A stretch of 64,000 bases of DNA. It comes from an uncultured Pseudomonadota bacterium. Its GTDB lineage: Bacteria > Pseudomonadota > Gammaproteobacteria > CAJXQU01. The notes below the pieces were generated by a model. The model had not been told where the DNA came from, made no database searches, and saw nothing but the letters and a program-made list of their open reading frames with translations. The translations under genes and the position numbers were made by a program. Shown piece after piece: positions 26,333 through 37,800 of the stretch (positions within the stretch are counted from its first letter, which is position 1; each line of letters starts with the position of its first letter). The DNA lies in the NCBI GenBank assembly GCA_913058255.1, contig CAJXQU010000002.1, forward strand, positions 62,001-126,000, written 5' to 3'.

Positions 26333-27433
26333 ATGTCGAATGACTTTCTCTCACTGACAGCGCCCGGCGTTGCTGGTTTGCACCCCTATCAAGCAGGAAA
26401 ACCTGTTGATGAATTAGAGCGTGAATACGGTGTGTCTAATGCCTTGAAACTGGCTTCAAATGAGAACCCTTTAGGTGCAGGGAAACTTGCGCTAGAAGCG
26501 ATGCGTCAGGCTGGAAAAGAGGTGGCTCGATATCCAGATGGAAATGGTTTTCGACTTAAGACACTACTTGCAGAACAGTTAGGTATTAACCGCAATAATA
26601 TTACGTTAGGTAATGGCTCGAGTGAAATTCTTGAATTGGTTATGCGCACGTTTGTGACACCCGAAAACCAAGTTATCTTTTCAGAGCATGCTTTTGCTGT
26701 ATACCCTATTTTGACTCAGTCTGTCGGTGCTCAGGCCGTCGTTACGCCAGCGAAAAACTGGGGACATGATCTGGATGCTATGCGTGACGCAGTGACAGAT
26801 CAAACACGTTTGATCTTTATTGCGAATCCAAATAACCCAACGGGCAATTGGATTAAACGTGAAGAATTACAGATTTTTATGGCTGCGATCCCTGCTCATG
26901 TTTTAGTACTCGTAGACGAAGCCTATTTTGAATACGTTGAAGAAGCTGAGTACCCAGATACCATTAAGTGGTTGGGTGAGTTTCCTAACTTAATCATCAC
27001 ACGTACTTTTTCAAAAATTCACGGCTTAGCTGGGTTACGTGTAGGTTATGGTATTTCTCACCCTGATCTTGCTGAATTATTAAACCGTGTACGTCAGCCA
27101 TTTAACACGAACTCTTTTGCGCTAGATGCTGCCGAAGCGGCTTTGCAAGATCACGAGCATATACAAAAAAGTATTGATACCAATAGAGCGGGCTTAAAGC
27201 AATTGATGAGTGCGTTCGAAGAGATGGATTTAGCTTATATACCATCCGTGGGTAACTTTATTTGTGTTGAGTTTGAACAAACGGGTGCGGAAATTTATGA
27301 GGCGCTATTACACAAAGGCGTGATCGTTCGTCCCATCGGTGTTTATGGCATGCCAAACTATCTACGCGTAACGGTCGGTAGCGAAGCCGAGAATGCGGTT
27401 TTCATTGCTGCGCTGAAAGTCGTCCTAACATGA
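26333..27433 (+). CDS. hisC: Histidinol-phosphate / aromatic aminotransferase
   Basis: 366 residues, class II PLP-dependent aminotransferase. Visible are SNENPLG, NGSSEILELVMR, ANPNNPTGNW, the aspartate in VLVDEAYFEY and the PLP lysine in TRTFSKIHGLAGLRVGYG. It lies between pheA and tyrA rather than in a his operon. This position suggests it is the HisC2-type enzyme that also transaminates phenylpyruvate or hydroxyphenylpyruvate. It overlaps tyrA by 4 bp (ATGA). Confidence 0.95.
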   Translation: MSNDFLSLTAPGVAGLHPYQAGKPVDELEREYGVSNALKLASNENPLGAGKLALEAMRQAGKEVARYPDGNGFRLKTLLAEQLGINRNNITLGNGSSEILELVMRTFVTPENQVIFSEHAFAVYPILTQSVGAQAVVTPAKNWGHDLDAMRDAVTDQTRLIFIANPNNPTGNWIKREELQIFMAAIPAHVLVLVDEAYFEYVEEAEYPDTIKWLGEFPNLIITRTFSKIHGLAGLRVGYGISHPDLAELLNRVRQPFNTNSFALDAAEAALQDHEHIQKSIDTNRAGLKQLMSAFEEMDLAYIPSVGNFICVEFEQTGAEIYEALLHKGVIVRPIGVYGMPNYLRVTVGSEAENAVFIAALKVVLT

Positions 27434-28338
27434 AGATAAATCACCTGACCATTATTGGTATTGGGCTGATAGGGGGGTCTTTTGCACGAGCACTAAGAAG
27501 GGCCAATGTTTGTCAGCGTATAACAGGCTGTGCCCGATCAATTAATGAGCTTAAAAAAGCTGTTGAACTCGGTGTTATAGACGATTATTCAACTGATCCA
27601 GCAGAAGCAGTTGAGGGTGCTGATCTCGTTTTCGTCTCAATCCCTCTTGGGGCTTGTAGCGAAATTTTCGAAATCATTGCGCCAGCTTTGGGCGATCAAA
27701 CAATTGTCACGGATGCAGGAAGCGTCAAAGGCAGTGTAGTTGAATCTGCGCGTAGATATCTTGGTGAGAATTTTTCTAATTTTGTCGCAGGCCATCCCAT
27801 TGCTGGAACAGAAAAGAGTGGTGTGGACGCTTCTTTTGCGGAGCTTTACGATAACCATCGAGTCATCCTTACACCTGTTGAAGAAACGTCCTCCGAAGCC
27901 ATTGATTGTGTACGCGAGTTATGGGAGTTAGCGGGAGCAGATGTCGATATGATGGATGTGGAACGTCATGATGAGGTACTCGCAGCCACCAGTCACCTAC
28001 CACACGTTATGGCATATTCTCTCGTGAATACGCTATCTAAAATGGAAAAATCCGGTGATGTATTTCGATTCGCAGCGGGAGGCTTTGCTGATTTCACGCG
28101 AATAGCTTCGAGCAGCCCACAAATGTGGCACGACATCGTATTTGCCAATCGTAATGCTGTTCTCGAATTATTACAGCAGTACGAAGATGGAATTGATGAA
28201 CTCAAAGAAGCTTTGGTTAAGAATGACAGTACATTTGTAATGAATATGTTAACCGATGCTAAACAAGCCAGAGATATATTTGCGGATAATCGTCTCCAGC
28301 GTCAAGTCAACCCAGATACAGAAGAAGGTGAAGAATAA
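27430..28338 (+). CDS. tyrA: Prephenate dehydrogenase
   Basis: 302 residues: an N-terminal NAD(P)-binding Rossmann fold (TIIGIGLIGGSFARALRR) and a C-terminal helical dimer domain with the HPIAGTEKSG motif that holds the substrate-binding histidine and SHLPHVMAY. It oxidises prephenate (or arogenate) to the tyrosine precursor. There is no chorismate mutase or ACT domain. In some relatives tyrA and aroA are fused; here aroA follows as a separate gene after 5 bp. Confidence 0.95.
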   Translation: MKINHLTIIGIGLIGGSFARALRRANVCQRITGCARSINELKKAVELGVIDDYSTDPAEAVEGADLVFVSIPLGACSEIFEIIAPALGDQTIVTDAGSVKGSVVESARRYLGENFSNFVAGHPIAGTEKSGVDASFAELYDNHRVILTPVEETSSEAIDCVRELWELAGADVDMMDVERHDEVLAATSHLPHVMAYSLVNTLSKMEKSGDVFRFAAGGFADFTRIASSSPQMWHDIVFANRNAVLELLQQYEDGIDELKEALVKNDSTFVMNMLTDAKQARDIFADNRLQRQVNPDTEEGEE

Positions 28339-28343
28339 GATTT

Positions 28344-29651
28344 ATGGCTAAAGAAATACTTGTAAAGCCGCAGGGAAGTTTTCAGGGAACGATTAAAATC
28401 CCTGGTGATAAATCCATTTCGCATCGCGCTATTATGCTCGGCGCTATTGCCGAAGGTGTGACTAAAATCAGTGGTTTTCTAGAGGCAGAAGATACCCTCG
28501 CAACGCTCGCCGTATTTGAAGCACTTGGGGTGAAAATTGAAAGGCCAGCCAAAGGTGAAGTGATCATCCAGGGTGTCGGAATGCACGGCCTAAGAGCACC
28601 AACGAAATCTTTAGATGTAGGTAACTCAGGTACTTCAATGCGCCTATTGAGTGGTTTGTTTTCAAGCCAACCATTTGATGTGGAGCTGTCGGGTGATAAA
28701 TCACTTTCCGTTCGGCCTATGCGTCGTGTAACTGATCCATTGAACGAAATGGGTGCTGAAATTGCGTGTGAAGAAGATGGAACCCCTCCTTTGAAAATAT
28801 CAGGCGGAAATAAACTTAAGGGTATGATTTACGATTTGCCGATGGCCAGTGCACAGGTGAAATCTGCTGTTTTACTTGCAGGAATATATGCTGAAGGTGA
28901 AACACAGGTTAATGAAAAAGGTATCTTGCGTGATCACACCGAACGCATGTTAGAAGGCTTTGGTTATGACATTCGTTATGGTGATGGTTCAGCTAAACTC
29001 TCCGGTGGTGGTAAATTAACAGCTCAATCGATAGTCGTTCCCGGTGATATTTCATCGTCTGCATTTTTTATTGTAGGTGCTTGTATTGCTGAAGACTCTG
29101 ATCTTGTTTTAGAAAATGTCGGTATCAATCCTACGCGTGATGGCGTGATCAGAATTCTTAAATTGATGGGGGCTGATATAGAGATTGTGCGTGAGTATCA
29201 GGCAGGTGGCGAGCCAGTGGCTGATCTCAGAATTAAATATGCGCCATTGAAAGGTATTGTCATACCAGAAGAGTGGGTTCCTTTAGCGATTGATGAGTTT
29301 CCTGCGATCTTTATCGCTGCTGCTTGTGCAGAAGGGGAAACGGTTCTACGCGGCGCGGCAGAAATGCGTGTAAAAGAAAGCGATCGCATTCAAGTCATGC
29401 AAGAAGGTCTCGTCAAATTAGGCGTTGATGCAGAAACGTTACCTGATGGGATGATCATCCAAGGAAGCCAAATTCAATCGGGCACTGTTGATAGCCATGG
29501 TGATCATCGTATAGCAATGGCTTTTGCTATAGCAGCATTACGATCGGCTGGCGATATTCATATTCTTGACTGTGAAAATGTGGATACCTCATTTCCTGAG
29601 TTTGTTAGCCTAACGCGTGAAGTCGGTTTGAATATTTCTGAACTTTCATGA
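28344..29651 (+). CDS. aroA: 3-phosphoshikimate 1-carboxyvinyltransferase (EPSP synthase)
   Basis: 435 residues of the twofold EPSP synthase fold. Signature segments are IPGDKSISHRA near the N-terminus, LDVGNSGTSMRLLSG, and later RVKESDRI with DHRIAMAFA. It joins phosphoenolpyruvate to shikimate-3-phosphate. The alanine at the position after GNSGT-S-M matters for glyphosate class, but I cannot assign class by eye. It overlaps cmk by 4 bp. Confidence 0.97.
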   Translation: MAKEILVKPQGSFQGTIKIPGDKSISHRAIMLGAIAEGVTKISGFLEAEDTLATLAVFEALGVKIERPAKGEVIIQGVGMHGLRAPTKSLDVGNSGTSMRLLSGLFSSQPFDVELSGDKSLSVRPMRRVTDPLNEMGAEIACEEDGTPPLKISGGNKLKGMIYDLPMASAQVKSAVLLAGIYAEGETQVNEKGILRDHTERMLEGFGYDIRYGDGSAKLSGGGKLTAQSIVVPGDISSSAFFIVGACIAEDSDLVLENVGINPTRDGVIRILKLMGADIEIVREYQAGGEPVADLRIKYAPLKGIVIPEEWVPLAIDEFPAIFIAAACAEGETVLRGAAEMRVKESDRIQVMQEGLVKLGVDAETLPDGMIIQGSQIQSGTVDSHGDHRIAMAFAIAALRSAGDIHILDCENVDTSFPEFVSLTREVGLNISELS

Positions 29652-30334
29652 CGAACAATAATATCCCTGTAATAACAGTCGATGGACCCAGTGGTACAGG
29701 TAAAGGCTCCCTATGCGGTCGACTGGCCGAAACTCTTGGGTTTCATCTATTAGATAGTGGCTCACTTTATAGGGTTCTTGCTTATGTTGTTAGCAAAGAA
29801 AAGATATCAATAGAGGATATAGCCTCTATTGTTGAACAAGCTGGTAAACTTGATCTGAGCTTTGAGAAAAAGGGCGAGTTGGTATCGATCTTGCTCTCTG
29901 GAGAGGATGTTTCGGCACAGATTCGTACAGAAGAAAGTGGTAACAAAGCTTCAAAAATCGCTATAATTCCTGACGTTAGAGCTGCGTTATTTGAACGACA
30001 AAAGGCATTTCAAATGAGCCCGGGCTTGATTGCTGATGGACGCGATATGGGAACGGTTGTTTTCCCAAAAGCTGATCTGAAAATTTATCTGACAGCCAGC
30101 GCTGAACAAAGGGCCAAAAGACGACATAAGCAGTTGAAAGACAAGGGGAATGATGTTACTGTCGCGCAGCTTCTCAATGATATTGCGGAGCGAGATCAGC
30201 GTGATAGTCAACGTCAGGTTGCGCCATTAAAACCGGCCGCTGATGCTATTGTCATTGATACCACAAATTTAGGTATTGAAGAAGTTGAAGCTCAAGTGCG
30301 AGCATTGATAGAAGAAAGAGGACTTTCTTCATAG
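29648..30334 (+). CDS. cmk: Cytidylate kinase
   Basis: 228 residues with the Walker A motif GPSGTGKGSL at the N-terminus, the DSGSLYRVLAY region, and ADGRDMGTVVFP for CMP binding. It phosphorylates CMP and dCMP. It is the last gene of the aromatic operon; a hairpin with a T-run follows before rpsA. The cmk-rpsA order is conserved across gammaproteobacteria. Confidence 0.97.
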   Translation: MTNNNIPVITVDGPSGTGKGSLCGRLAETLGFHLLDSGSLYRVLAYVVSKEKISIEDIASIVEQAGKLDLSFEKKGELVSILLSGEDVSAQIRTEESGNKASKIAIIPDVRAALFERQKAFQMSPGLIADGRDMGTVVFPKADLKIYLTASAEQRAKRRHKQLKDKGNDVTVAQLLNDIAERDQRDSQRQVAPLKPAADAIVIDTTNLGIEEVEAQVRALIEERGLSS

Positions 30335-30395
30335 AGTTACAAGCTCTAGCTGGAGTCCTTTAATATAATATTTATTAAGCTATAACAACAGGTTG

Positions 30396-30421
30396 ACTGA
30401 GCATGAACTCAGTTATTTTTT
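30396..30421 (+). terminator. Terminator or attenuator between cmk and rpsA
   Basis: ACTGAG (30396-30401) and CTCAGT (30408-30413) with a 6-base loop are followed by TATTTTTT. This lies 67 bp before the rpsA start, so it could end the aromatic operon or act in the rpsA leader. Confidence 0.55.
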
Positions 30422-30487
30422 AACTATAAACCGCTTTATGCGGAAGTGGATTCGACACAAAAAGTTGAGTCTGGAGTCTAATTAATC

Positions 30488-32155
30488 ATGTCCGAAAGTT
30501 TCGCGGAATTATTTGAACAAAGTCAAGTAGAATTAAACATCGCTACGGGTGCAATTGTCACCGGTACGGTTTTGGAAGTAGGACCTAAGTTCGTTGTTAT
30601 CAACGCGGGTCTGAAGTCAGAAGGGATGATCCCAACAGAACAGTTTTACGATGAGCAAGGTGAGCTCGAAGTGGTTGTTGGTGACAAGGTCGACGTTGCA
30701 TTAGAAGCGTTTGAAGATGGCTATGGTGCCACTCGACTATCCCGAGAAAAAGCTAAGCGAGCAATGGCTTGGATAAGTCTTGAAAAAGCTCACGAAGATA
30801 ATGAAACTATCACTGGTATTATTACTGATAAGGTTAAAGGTGGTTTCACCGTTGATGTGCATAATATCCGCGCATTCCTACCGGGTTCATTGGTTGATGT
30901 TCGTCCAGTTCGAGATACAAGTTACCTCGAAGGCAAGCCATTAGAATTTAAAGTTATTAAAGTTGATCAAAAACGTAACAATGTTGTTGTTTCACGTCGT
31001 GCTGTTGTTGAAAGCGAAAGCTCAGCGGATCGTGAAGAGTTACTCAATAGTCTTGAAGAAGGCATCACTATTAAAGGTCTGGTTAAAAACCTTACTGACT
31101 ACGGCGCATTCGTTGACCTTGGTGGTATTGATGGTCTACTACATATTACTGATATGGCTTGGAAACGTGTTAGTCATCCAAGCGAAGTGGTTACTATTGG
31201 CGATGAAATCGAAGTTAAGGTTCTTAAATTCGATAAAGAGAAAACTCGTGTATCACTAGGTTTGAAACAGCTGGGCGAAGATCCTTGGGTTGATATTGCA
31301 CGTCGTTATCCAGAAGGTTTCCGCTTGTCTGGTAAAGTTACTAACCTCGCGGACTATGGTTGTTTCGTTGAAATTGAAGAAGGCGTTGAAGGTTTGGTTC
31401 ACGTTTCTGAAATGGATTGGACTAACAAAAACGTACATCCTTCAAAACTTGTTCATCTTGGTCAAGAAGTTGAGGTTGCTGTTCTTGATATCGACGAAGA
31501 AAGACGTCGAATTTCTTTGGGCATGAAACAATGTCTTAACAACCCTTGGGATGAATTCGCAGCGACACATGCTCGTGGCGATAAAGTGTCTGGTGCGATT
31601 AAATCTATTACGGACTTCGGCGTATTCATCGGTCTCGATGGTGGCATTGATGGTCTCGTACACCTTTCTGATATTTCTTGGAATGATTCAGGTGAAGACA
31701 TCGCGCGTAACTACAACAAAGGTGATGAGCTAGAAACGGTCATCCTTGCGATTGATGCTGAGCGTGAGCGAATCTCACTAGGTATCAAACAAATGGACGG
31801 CGATCCCATCAGTGATTACATGAACGAGCATCCAAAAGGTAAACTTGTGAATGGTACCGTTGTTGAAGTTGATGCACGTGGCGCTGAAATTGAACTTGCA
31901 GAAGGCGTTATTGCTTACATGCGTGCTTCTGAAATGTCACTTGATCAAGTAGACGATGCCCGTAAATTGTTTAAAGAAGGTGACAAGGTTGAAGCTATGC
32001 TAGTAGGTGTTGATCGTAAGAAACGCTCGATCAACCTTTCAATCAAGGCGAAAGATTCTAAAGATGAGAAAGATGCCATCAAAGAATACAGTTCAGCTTC
32101 TGATACTGGTGCTACAACACTGGGTGATTTGCTAAAAGAGCAAATGGATAAATAA
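30488..32155 (+). CDS. rpsA: 30S ribosomal protein S1
   Basis: 555 residues with six S1 OB-fold repeats. The first two bind the ribosome and the remaining four bind mRNA. Repeats 3-6 are clearest at [61 protein letters not shown] and a more divergent last copy. It helps mRNA with weak ribosome sites enter the 30S subunit. The 153-bp leader includes a hairpin, and S1 represses its own translation in E. coli. GGAG lies about 10 bases before the ATG. Confidence 0.97.
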   Translation: MSESFAELFEQSQVELNIATGAIVTGTVLEVGPKFVVINAGLKSEGMIPTEQFYDEQGELEVVVGDKVDVALEAFEDGYGATRLSREKAKRAMAWISLEKAHEDNETITGIITDKVKGGFTVDVHNIRAFLPGSLVDVRPVRDTSYLEGKPLEFKVIKVDQKRNNVVVSRRAVVESESSADREELLNSLEEGITIKGLVKNLTDYGAFVDLGGIDGLLHITDMAWKRVSHPSEVVTIGDEIEVKVLKFDKEKTRVSLGLKQLGEDPWVDIARRYPEGFRLSGKVTNLADYGCFVEIEEGVEGLVHVSEMDWTNKNVHPSKLVHLGQEVEVAVLDIDEERRRISLGMKQCLNNPWDEFAATHARGDKVSGAIKSITDFGVFIGLDGGIDGLVHLSDISWNDSGEDIARNYNKGDELETVILAIDAERERISLGIKQMDGDPISDYMNEHPKGKLVNGTVVEVDARGAEIELAEGVIAYMRASEMSLDQVDDARKLFKEGDKVEAMLVGVDRKKRSINLSIKAKDSKDEKDAIKEYSSASDTGATTLGDLLKEQMDK

Positions 32156-32174
32156 TCCCAAGTACTAAGCTAGT

Positions 32175-32208
32175 TCTGGATGATGGGTATGTTTGCCTGT
32201 CATCCAGA
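32175..32208 (+). terminator. Hairpin after rpsA
   Basis: TCTGGATGA (32175-32183) pairs with TCATCCAGA (32200-32208), with the inner bases able to extend the stem. The T/A-rich TTAATTAG follows. It is a likely rpsA terminator. Confidence 0.6.
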
Positions 32209-32254
32209 TTAATTAGCTAAACTACTATCCAGAATTCAATCTAGAGAATAAAAA

Positions 32255-32548
32255 ATGACAAAATCAGAACTGATTGATGTTCTAGCAAGCAAACAAACAC
32301 ACTTACGATACAATGATGTTGAGTCCTCAGTTAAATCAATGCTTGAACATATGGCAAATACTCTTGCAAACGGTGAACGTATTGAAATACGAGGTTTTGG
32401 TAGCTTTTCGTTAAATTTCAGGCCACCAAGAGTCGGACGCAACCCAAAATCAGGAGAGCAGGTCTCATTGCCAGGAAAACATGTCCCTCATTTCAAACCA
32501 GGAAAAGAGCTACGTGAACGCGTTAATGATTCTCTTAAAAAAGATTAA
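32255..32548 (+). CDS. ihfB: Integration host factor beta subunit
   Basis: 97 residues of the HU/IHF fold: [20 protein letters not shown], then [20 protein letters not shown] and RNPKSGEQV with the DNA-intercalating proline arm. Together with IhfA it bends DNA sharply at specific sites. The location after rpsA is the usual one. The length of 97 residues fits IhfB rather than HU (about 90). Confidence 0.95.
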   Translation: MTKSELIDVLASKQTHLRYNDVESSVKSMLEHMANTLANGERIEIRGFGSFSLNFRPPRVGRNPKSGEQVSLPGKHVPHFKPGKELRERVNDSLKKD

Positions 32549-32655
32549 GTAATAACACTAATTATTTAGTGATTTGATGAGCAGCAACGGGTATTATCAA
32601 GTTTCAAATTTAAAGAAACGTTGTCTTTTAAAAACTATTCATACAGGGGGAGAAG

Positions 32656-32949
32656 ATGATAGGATTTCTTAAACTTCTTTTTGTTATCGTAATTGTTGCC
32701 ATTGGTTTGGCATTTCACTCAAATAATACTGAACTAGTTACAATTAATTATTATCTAGGGCAGACAGAGTTAAGTATTTCATTCCTTGTAATAGGATCTA
32801 TTCTTATTGGTGCAATACTTGGTTTTTTAACCAGTTTTGGCATTATTTTGCCTTTGCGCCGTGAGCGTTCAAAACTTAAAAAATCAGTCAAAACAGCGGA
32901 GCAGGAAGTATCAAACTTAAGATCTATCCCTTTGCAGGATGCCGACTGA
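32656..32949 (+). CDS. lapA: LapA, lipopolysaccharide assembly protein A
   Basis: 97 residues, two membrane helices (about 3-19 and 40-64) and a short charged cytoplasmic tail (RRERSKLKKSVKTAEQEV). GGGGGAGAAG gives a strong ribosome site before the ATG. LapA is the small partner of LapB in controlling LPS assembly and LpxC breakdown. It overlaps lapB by 11 bp. Confidence 0.92.
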   Translation: MIGFLKLLFVIVIVAIGLAFHSNNTELVTINYYLGQTELSISFLVIGSILIGAILGFLTSFGIILPLRRERSKLKKSVKTAEQEVSNLRSIPLQDAD

Positions 32950-34120
32950 GTTATTAGGTGGGTTATTATTCCTGTTACTGCCAGTCGCCGCTGGCAGTGG
33001 TTGGTATTTTGCTCGGAAGAAGTATTTTAATCCATCGAGTTATGTAGAAGATGTAGCCCCAGAATATTATAAGGGGCTGCGTTACATTATTGACGAGCAA
33101 CCTGATAAGGCGATTGAAGTCTTTTTAAAGTTACTTGAAGTCGATAGCGAAACAGTAGAAGTTCATCTCGCTTTAGGGAATCTCTTCCGCCGTCGAGGGG
33201 AAGTTGACAGAGCTGTTCGTGTACATCAAAACCTCATTGCAAGACCCACCTTAAGTACCGAGCAACGATCTCAAGCACTTGTTGAACTGGGCGTTGATTA
33301 TCTACGCTCAGGATTGCTCGATCGTGCAGAAGTTATGTTTGAAAGTTTACTTACAACAGCATATAAATCTCGTGCTGCTTTATATCTAGTGGAAATTTAT
33401 GAGGAAGAGCAGGATTGGGACAAAGCCGTAGAATGCGCTCGTATCTGGCAACAGAATTCATCACATAAACTCAATAAACGTATTGCTCATTACTACAGCA
33501 AAAAAGCTGAGGAATGTTTAGCGGATAACGATCTTAAACCAGCGCGTGAGTTTATCAAGTTAGCTTTAAAAGAAGATTCAAACTGTGCCCATGCAAGTAT
33601 GGTTGAAGGTCATCTTGAGATGTTAGAGAAGAATTATAAAGCTGCTATAAAAGCATTTAAAAGGATAGAAAAACAGGCACCAGAATTTATAAGCGAAGTC
33701 TTAATTCCACTAAAAACCTGTTACAGAAATTTGGATAAGAGTCACAAATTTCTTGAGTATTTACATGAACTTCCCACGTCTCAAACAGGTGTTAATCAAA
33801 TAATAGAGCTGTCAGATTTCATTGAGGAAAATGAAGGCAGTGATAATGCGATTCGTTTCTTGATTGATAAAGCAGAGGAATTACCTTCAGTCAGAATGCT
33901 CGATCGATTAGTCGATCTTTCATTGATTGCAGAAGAGGGTGAGAATAAAACTAAGCTCGAATGCTTTAAAAGGCTAACAGGTAAACTTGTAGAAGTTAAA
34001 TCTGCCTTTAAGTGTAGCCACTGTGGTTATCGAGCACGATCAATTTATTGGCAGTGTCCTGCATGTAAGAACTGGGATACTGTCAAACCAATACAAGGTG
34101 TAGTTAGTGAACAATTCTAA
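32939..34120 (+). CDS. lapB: LapB (YciM), LPS assembly regulator with TPRs and a rubredoxin-like knot
   Basis: 393 residues: an N-terminal membrane helix ([20 protein letters not shown]), a series of TPR repeats to about residue 330, and a C-terminal rubredoxin-type metal site (CSHCGY and CPACKNW, four cysteines). It recruits LpxC to the FtsH protease and so balances LPS and phospholipid synthesis. The start ATG lies within the end of lapA. It overlaps pyrF by 14 bp. Confidence 0.96.
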   Translation: MPTELLGGLLFLLLPVAAGSGWYFARKKYFNPSSYVEDVAPEYYKGLRYIIDEQPDKAIEVFLKLLEVDSETVEVHLALGNLFRRRGEVDRAVRVHQNLIARPTLSTEQRSQALVELGVDYLRSGLLDRAEVMFESLLTTAYKSRAALYLVEIYEEEQDWDKAVECARIWQQNSSHKLNKRIAHYYSKKAEECLADNDLKPAREFIKLALKEDSNCAHASMVEGHLEMLEKNYKAAIKAFKRIEKQAPEFISEVLIPLKTCYRNLDKSHKFLEYLHELPTSQTGVNQIIELSDFIEENEGSDNAIRFLIDKAEELPSVRMLDRLVDLSLIAEEGENKTKLECFKRLTGKLVEVKSAFKCSHCGYRARSIYWQCPACKNWDTVKPIQGVVSEQF

Positions 34121-34805
34121 AGTGATAATCGCTCTTGATTTTAATAATATGGGCACGGCTCTTTCGTTTGTACTCCAGCTTGATCCACAAAAATGTCGTA
34201 TCAAGGTGGGTAAGGAGCTATTCACTAGCGCAGGGCCAAAAATAGTTGAGCGTTTTGTTGGAATGGGCTTTGATGTTTTTCTTGATCTCAAATTTCATGA
34301 TATCCCTAATACGGTAGCGAAGGCCTGTGCTGAAGCTGCTAAGCTAGGTGTCTGGATGGTTAATGTTCATGCTAGTGGTGGCCGTAGCATGATGATTGCT
34401 GCCCGCGAAGCGATTGATCAGTGTGAGAACAAACCATTACTTATTGGTGTGACAGTTTTAACTAGTTTATCGGCCATAGAACTGCAAGAAGTTGGAGTGC
34501 AAGGGACACCAGAAGAAGCGGTAGAGAGGCTCGCTAAGTTGGCTCAATCAACGGGGCTTGATGGCGTTGTCTGTTCGCCACTTGAAACGGCTAAGTTACG
34601 CAAATCTTGTGGTGATGGTTTCTTATTGGTGACCCCTGGGGTTAGACCTAAAGGTAGTGCTCAAGATGATCAAACTCGTATTCTGACACCAGAAGATGCA
34701 ATCAATAATGGTTCTGACTACCTTGTTATTGGCCGGCCGATAACTCAAGCTGATGATCCTGCAGCGGCATTGAATGTAATTTCAACAGCGTTACCATCTC
34801 TATAA
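34107..34805 (+). CDS. pyrF: Orotidine 5'-phosphate decarboxylase
   Basis: 232 residues, TIM-barrel OMP decarboxylase. The catalytic lysines and aspartate lie in [14 protein letters not shown], with [10 protein letters not shown] near the N-terminus and TPGVRPKGS late. It makes UMP. The start is GTG at 34107, within the end of lapB, with AAGGTG seven bases upstream. The lapAB-pyrF cluster is common in gammaproteobacteria. Confidence 0.97.
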   Translation: MNNSKVIIALDFNNMGTALSFVLQLDPQKCRIKVGKELFTSAGPKIVERFVGMGFDVFLDLKFHDIPNTVAKACAEAAKLGVWMVNVHASGGRSMMIAAREAIDQCENKPLLIGVTVLTSLSAIELQEVGVQGTPEEAVERLAKLAQSTGLDGVVCSPLETAKLRKSCGDGFLLVTPGVRPKGSAQDDQTRILTPEDAINNGSDYLVIGRPITQADDPAAALNVISTALPSL

Positions 34806-34859
34806 ATTGATCACACTAGCAACAACTAGTTTAATTAAGTATGAAGTTAGATAAGTACT

Positions 34860-37800
34860 ATGAATGATAAGGTTTCACTGAGTCCCTTTCAGCCCCCCCT
34901 CCCAAAAGCTAAAGGTGACCGATTACGCTGGACATGTTTGTACGGTTCCAGCAAAGCACTTGCGATAGCGAGTGCGTTAGAAAAACACCAATCGCCATTA
35001 TTGGTCATTACCTCAGATACCTTGATTGCAGAACGCTTGGCTAGTGAATTGGCATTTTTCTGTTCAGATAAAGATCTGCCTATTAAGGTTTTCCCTGACT
35101 GGGAAACATTGCCCTACGATCAGTTTTCACCTTATCACGATATTATTTCTGATCGTTTATCGATACTTTCGAAACTACCAACAGAACAGCAAGGTGTGTT
35201 GATAGTCTCGATATCGACCTTGATGCATCGATTACCACCACAAGAATATGTAAACAGTAATAGTTTTTCTATAGCGGTCGGCGAAACGCTTGATCAAGAT
35301 AATTTTCGTAGGCAGCTGGAATTGAGTGGCTATCGGTATGTTTCACAGGTACTCGAGCATGGTGATTTTACTATCAGGGGATCGTTGCTTGATGTATTTC
35401 CTATGGGGAGTAAAGCTCCTGTCAGGATTGATCTATTTGATGAAGAGGTCGAAACGCTGCGTTACTTCGATCCTGAGACCCAGCGTTCGACAGAGACTCT
35501 CGATAAACTGGAGATCTTGCCCGGCCACGAATTTCCGTTAACTGAAGAAGGCATAACTCACTTCAGGCAGGCTTGGCGCGATCAATTTGAAGGAGTGCCC
35601 GGTGATTGTTCAGTTTACCGTGATATCAGTGATGGTTTGGTCGCACCGGGAATAGAATATTATTTACCCTTGTTCTTCGATCAAACGAGCACGCTGTTTG
35701 ATTTTCTTCCGACTGATACTATGATCATGTTCGATGATAGGGTAGAAGAGTCAGCAGAACATTTTTGGAATGAAGTAACTGAGCGTCACAAACAATTTCA
35801 GCATGATGCGAATCGCCCCATTTTGGATCCAGATACGATTGTATTACGTGTTAATGAAGTATTTGAAGCGATAAAACAGACACCCTCTATTCAAATAGCC
35901 GGTATGGATACTGAACAAGAAGATACTGGTAGTAAAGGCAATCGGATTAGTTTCGCAACAACGATGCCGATGAAAATTCCTGTCGATCCGCGCGCTGAAG
36001 ATCCTTTGGGATTATTAAAAAGGTTTTTGGATAACTTTGATGGTCGTGTCCTTATTGCCGCAGATTCTGCAGGCCGTCGTGAGACCTTGTTAGACACTTT
36101 CCGTCGACATGATCTACGTCCTGTCGTGTTTGAGAACTGGAACGAATTTTTAGTTGCAGACTTATCTGAAGCTAAGGTGGGGATCACCGTTGCGTCATTG
36201 GAGCAGGGTGTGCAAATTGATGCTCCTGCTGTCGCAGTCATTAGTGAAACACAGATGTTTGGTGAACGTGTTTCACAAAAACGTCGCCGCAGGCGATCGG
36301 GTCGTGGCGATCCTGATGCGATTGTAAAAAATCTAACCGAGTTAACTATTGGTTCCCCTGTTATTCATGAGGATCATGGTGTCGGGCGTTATTTGGGGTT
36401 AACGACGCTGTCTGCTGTTGAAGTGACGGATGAATATTTAGAACTTGAATATGCTGATGGTGATAAGTTGTTTGTGCCGGTTGCCTCCTTGCATCTGATC
36501 AGCCGCTTCTCTGGCGTCGATCCGGATCATGCTCCATTACACAAACTAGGCAGCGGCCAGTGGCAAAAAGCGAAATCAAAAGCCGCGCAGCGAGTACATG
36601 ATGTTGCAGCTGAGTTGTTGGAGATCTATGCTCGCCGTGAAGCACGCAAAGGTTATGCTTTTACCGTGGATGAAGATGGCTATCGCGCATTCTCACAAGC
36701 TTTTCCATTCGAAGAAACGCCGGATCAATATACCACGATAGAAGCCGTTTTAGAGGACATGCAGGCTGAACGACCGATGGATCGCTTAGTCTGTGGAGAT
36801 GTCGGTTTTGGTAAAACTGAAGTTGCTATGCGTGCAGCATTCGTGGCGATTAGTGCAGGCAAGCAGGTGTCTATACTGGTTCCGACGACGTTATTGGCTC
36901 AACAACATTATGAAAACTTTAAAGATCGTTTTGCGGACTGGCCTGTTCGTGTAGAACAGCTATCACGTTTTAGTGGATCAAAAGGGGCTCGCGAAACAAT
37001 TGAAGGATTAGCTAGCGGTACTGTCGATATTGTTATCGGTACACACAAGCTGATCCAGAATGACATTAAGTACAAACAGCTTGGTTTGTTGATCATCGAT
37101 GAAGAGCATCGTTTCGGTGTTCGTCAGAAAGAAAAAATGAAGTCGTTGCGAACAGAAGTCGACATCCTTACATTAACGGCGACACCGATTCCACGTTCTT
37201 TGAACATGGCGTTGACGGGGACTCGTGAGCTATCGATTATTGCGACGCCACCAGCACGGCGGCTAGCCATCAAAACGTTTGTTAGAGACTGGAAAAACGA
37301 GGTTATCAAAGAGGCAATCTTGCGTGAGATCAGTCGCGGTGGGCAAGTTTATCTTTTACATAATAATGTCGAAACTATCGAGAAAATGGCGGCTGACATA
37401 GCGGCGTTAGTGCCAGAAGCACGTGTACAGCACGCTCATGGTCAGATGCGAGAACGTGCACTCGAAAGCGTGATGAAGGACTTTTACCATCGACGATTTA
37501 ATGTTTTAGTTTGTAGCACGATCATCGAAACGGGAATTGATATACCCAACGCTAACACGATTATTATTAATCGTGCGGATAAGTTTGGTTTGGCGCAGCT
37601 TTATCAGTTACGTGGCCGAGTAGGGCGATCTCATCATCGTGCTTATGCTTACCTTGTCGTCCCTGATGTAAAAAACCTTACTGATGATGCGCGTAAACGA
37701 CTAGAGGCAATCGAATCGTTGGAAGATCTTGGCGTAGGTTTCACCATCGCAACACATGATCTGGAGATTCGTGGTGCGGGTGAAATCCTTGGAGACGATC

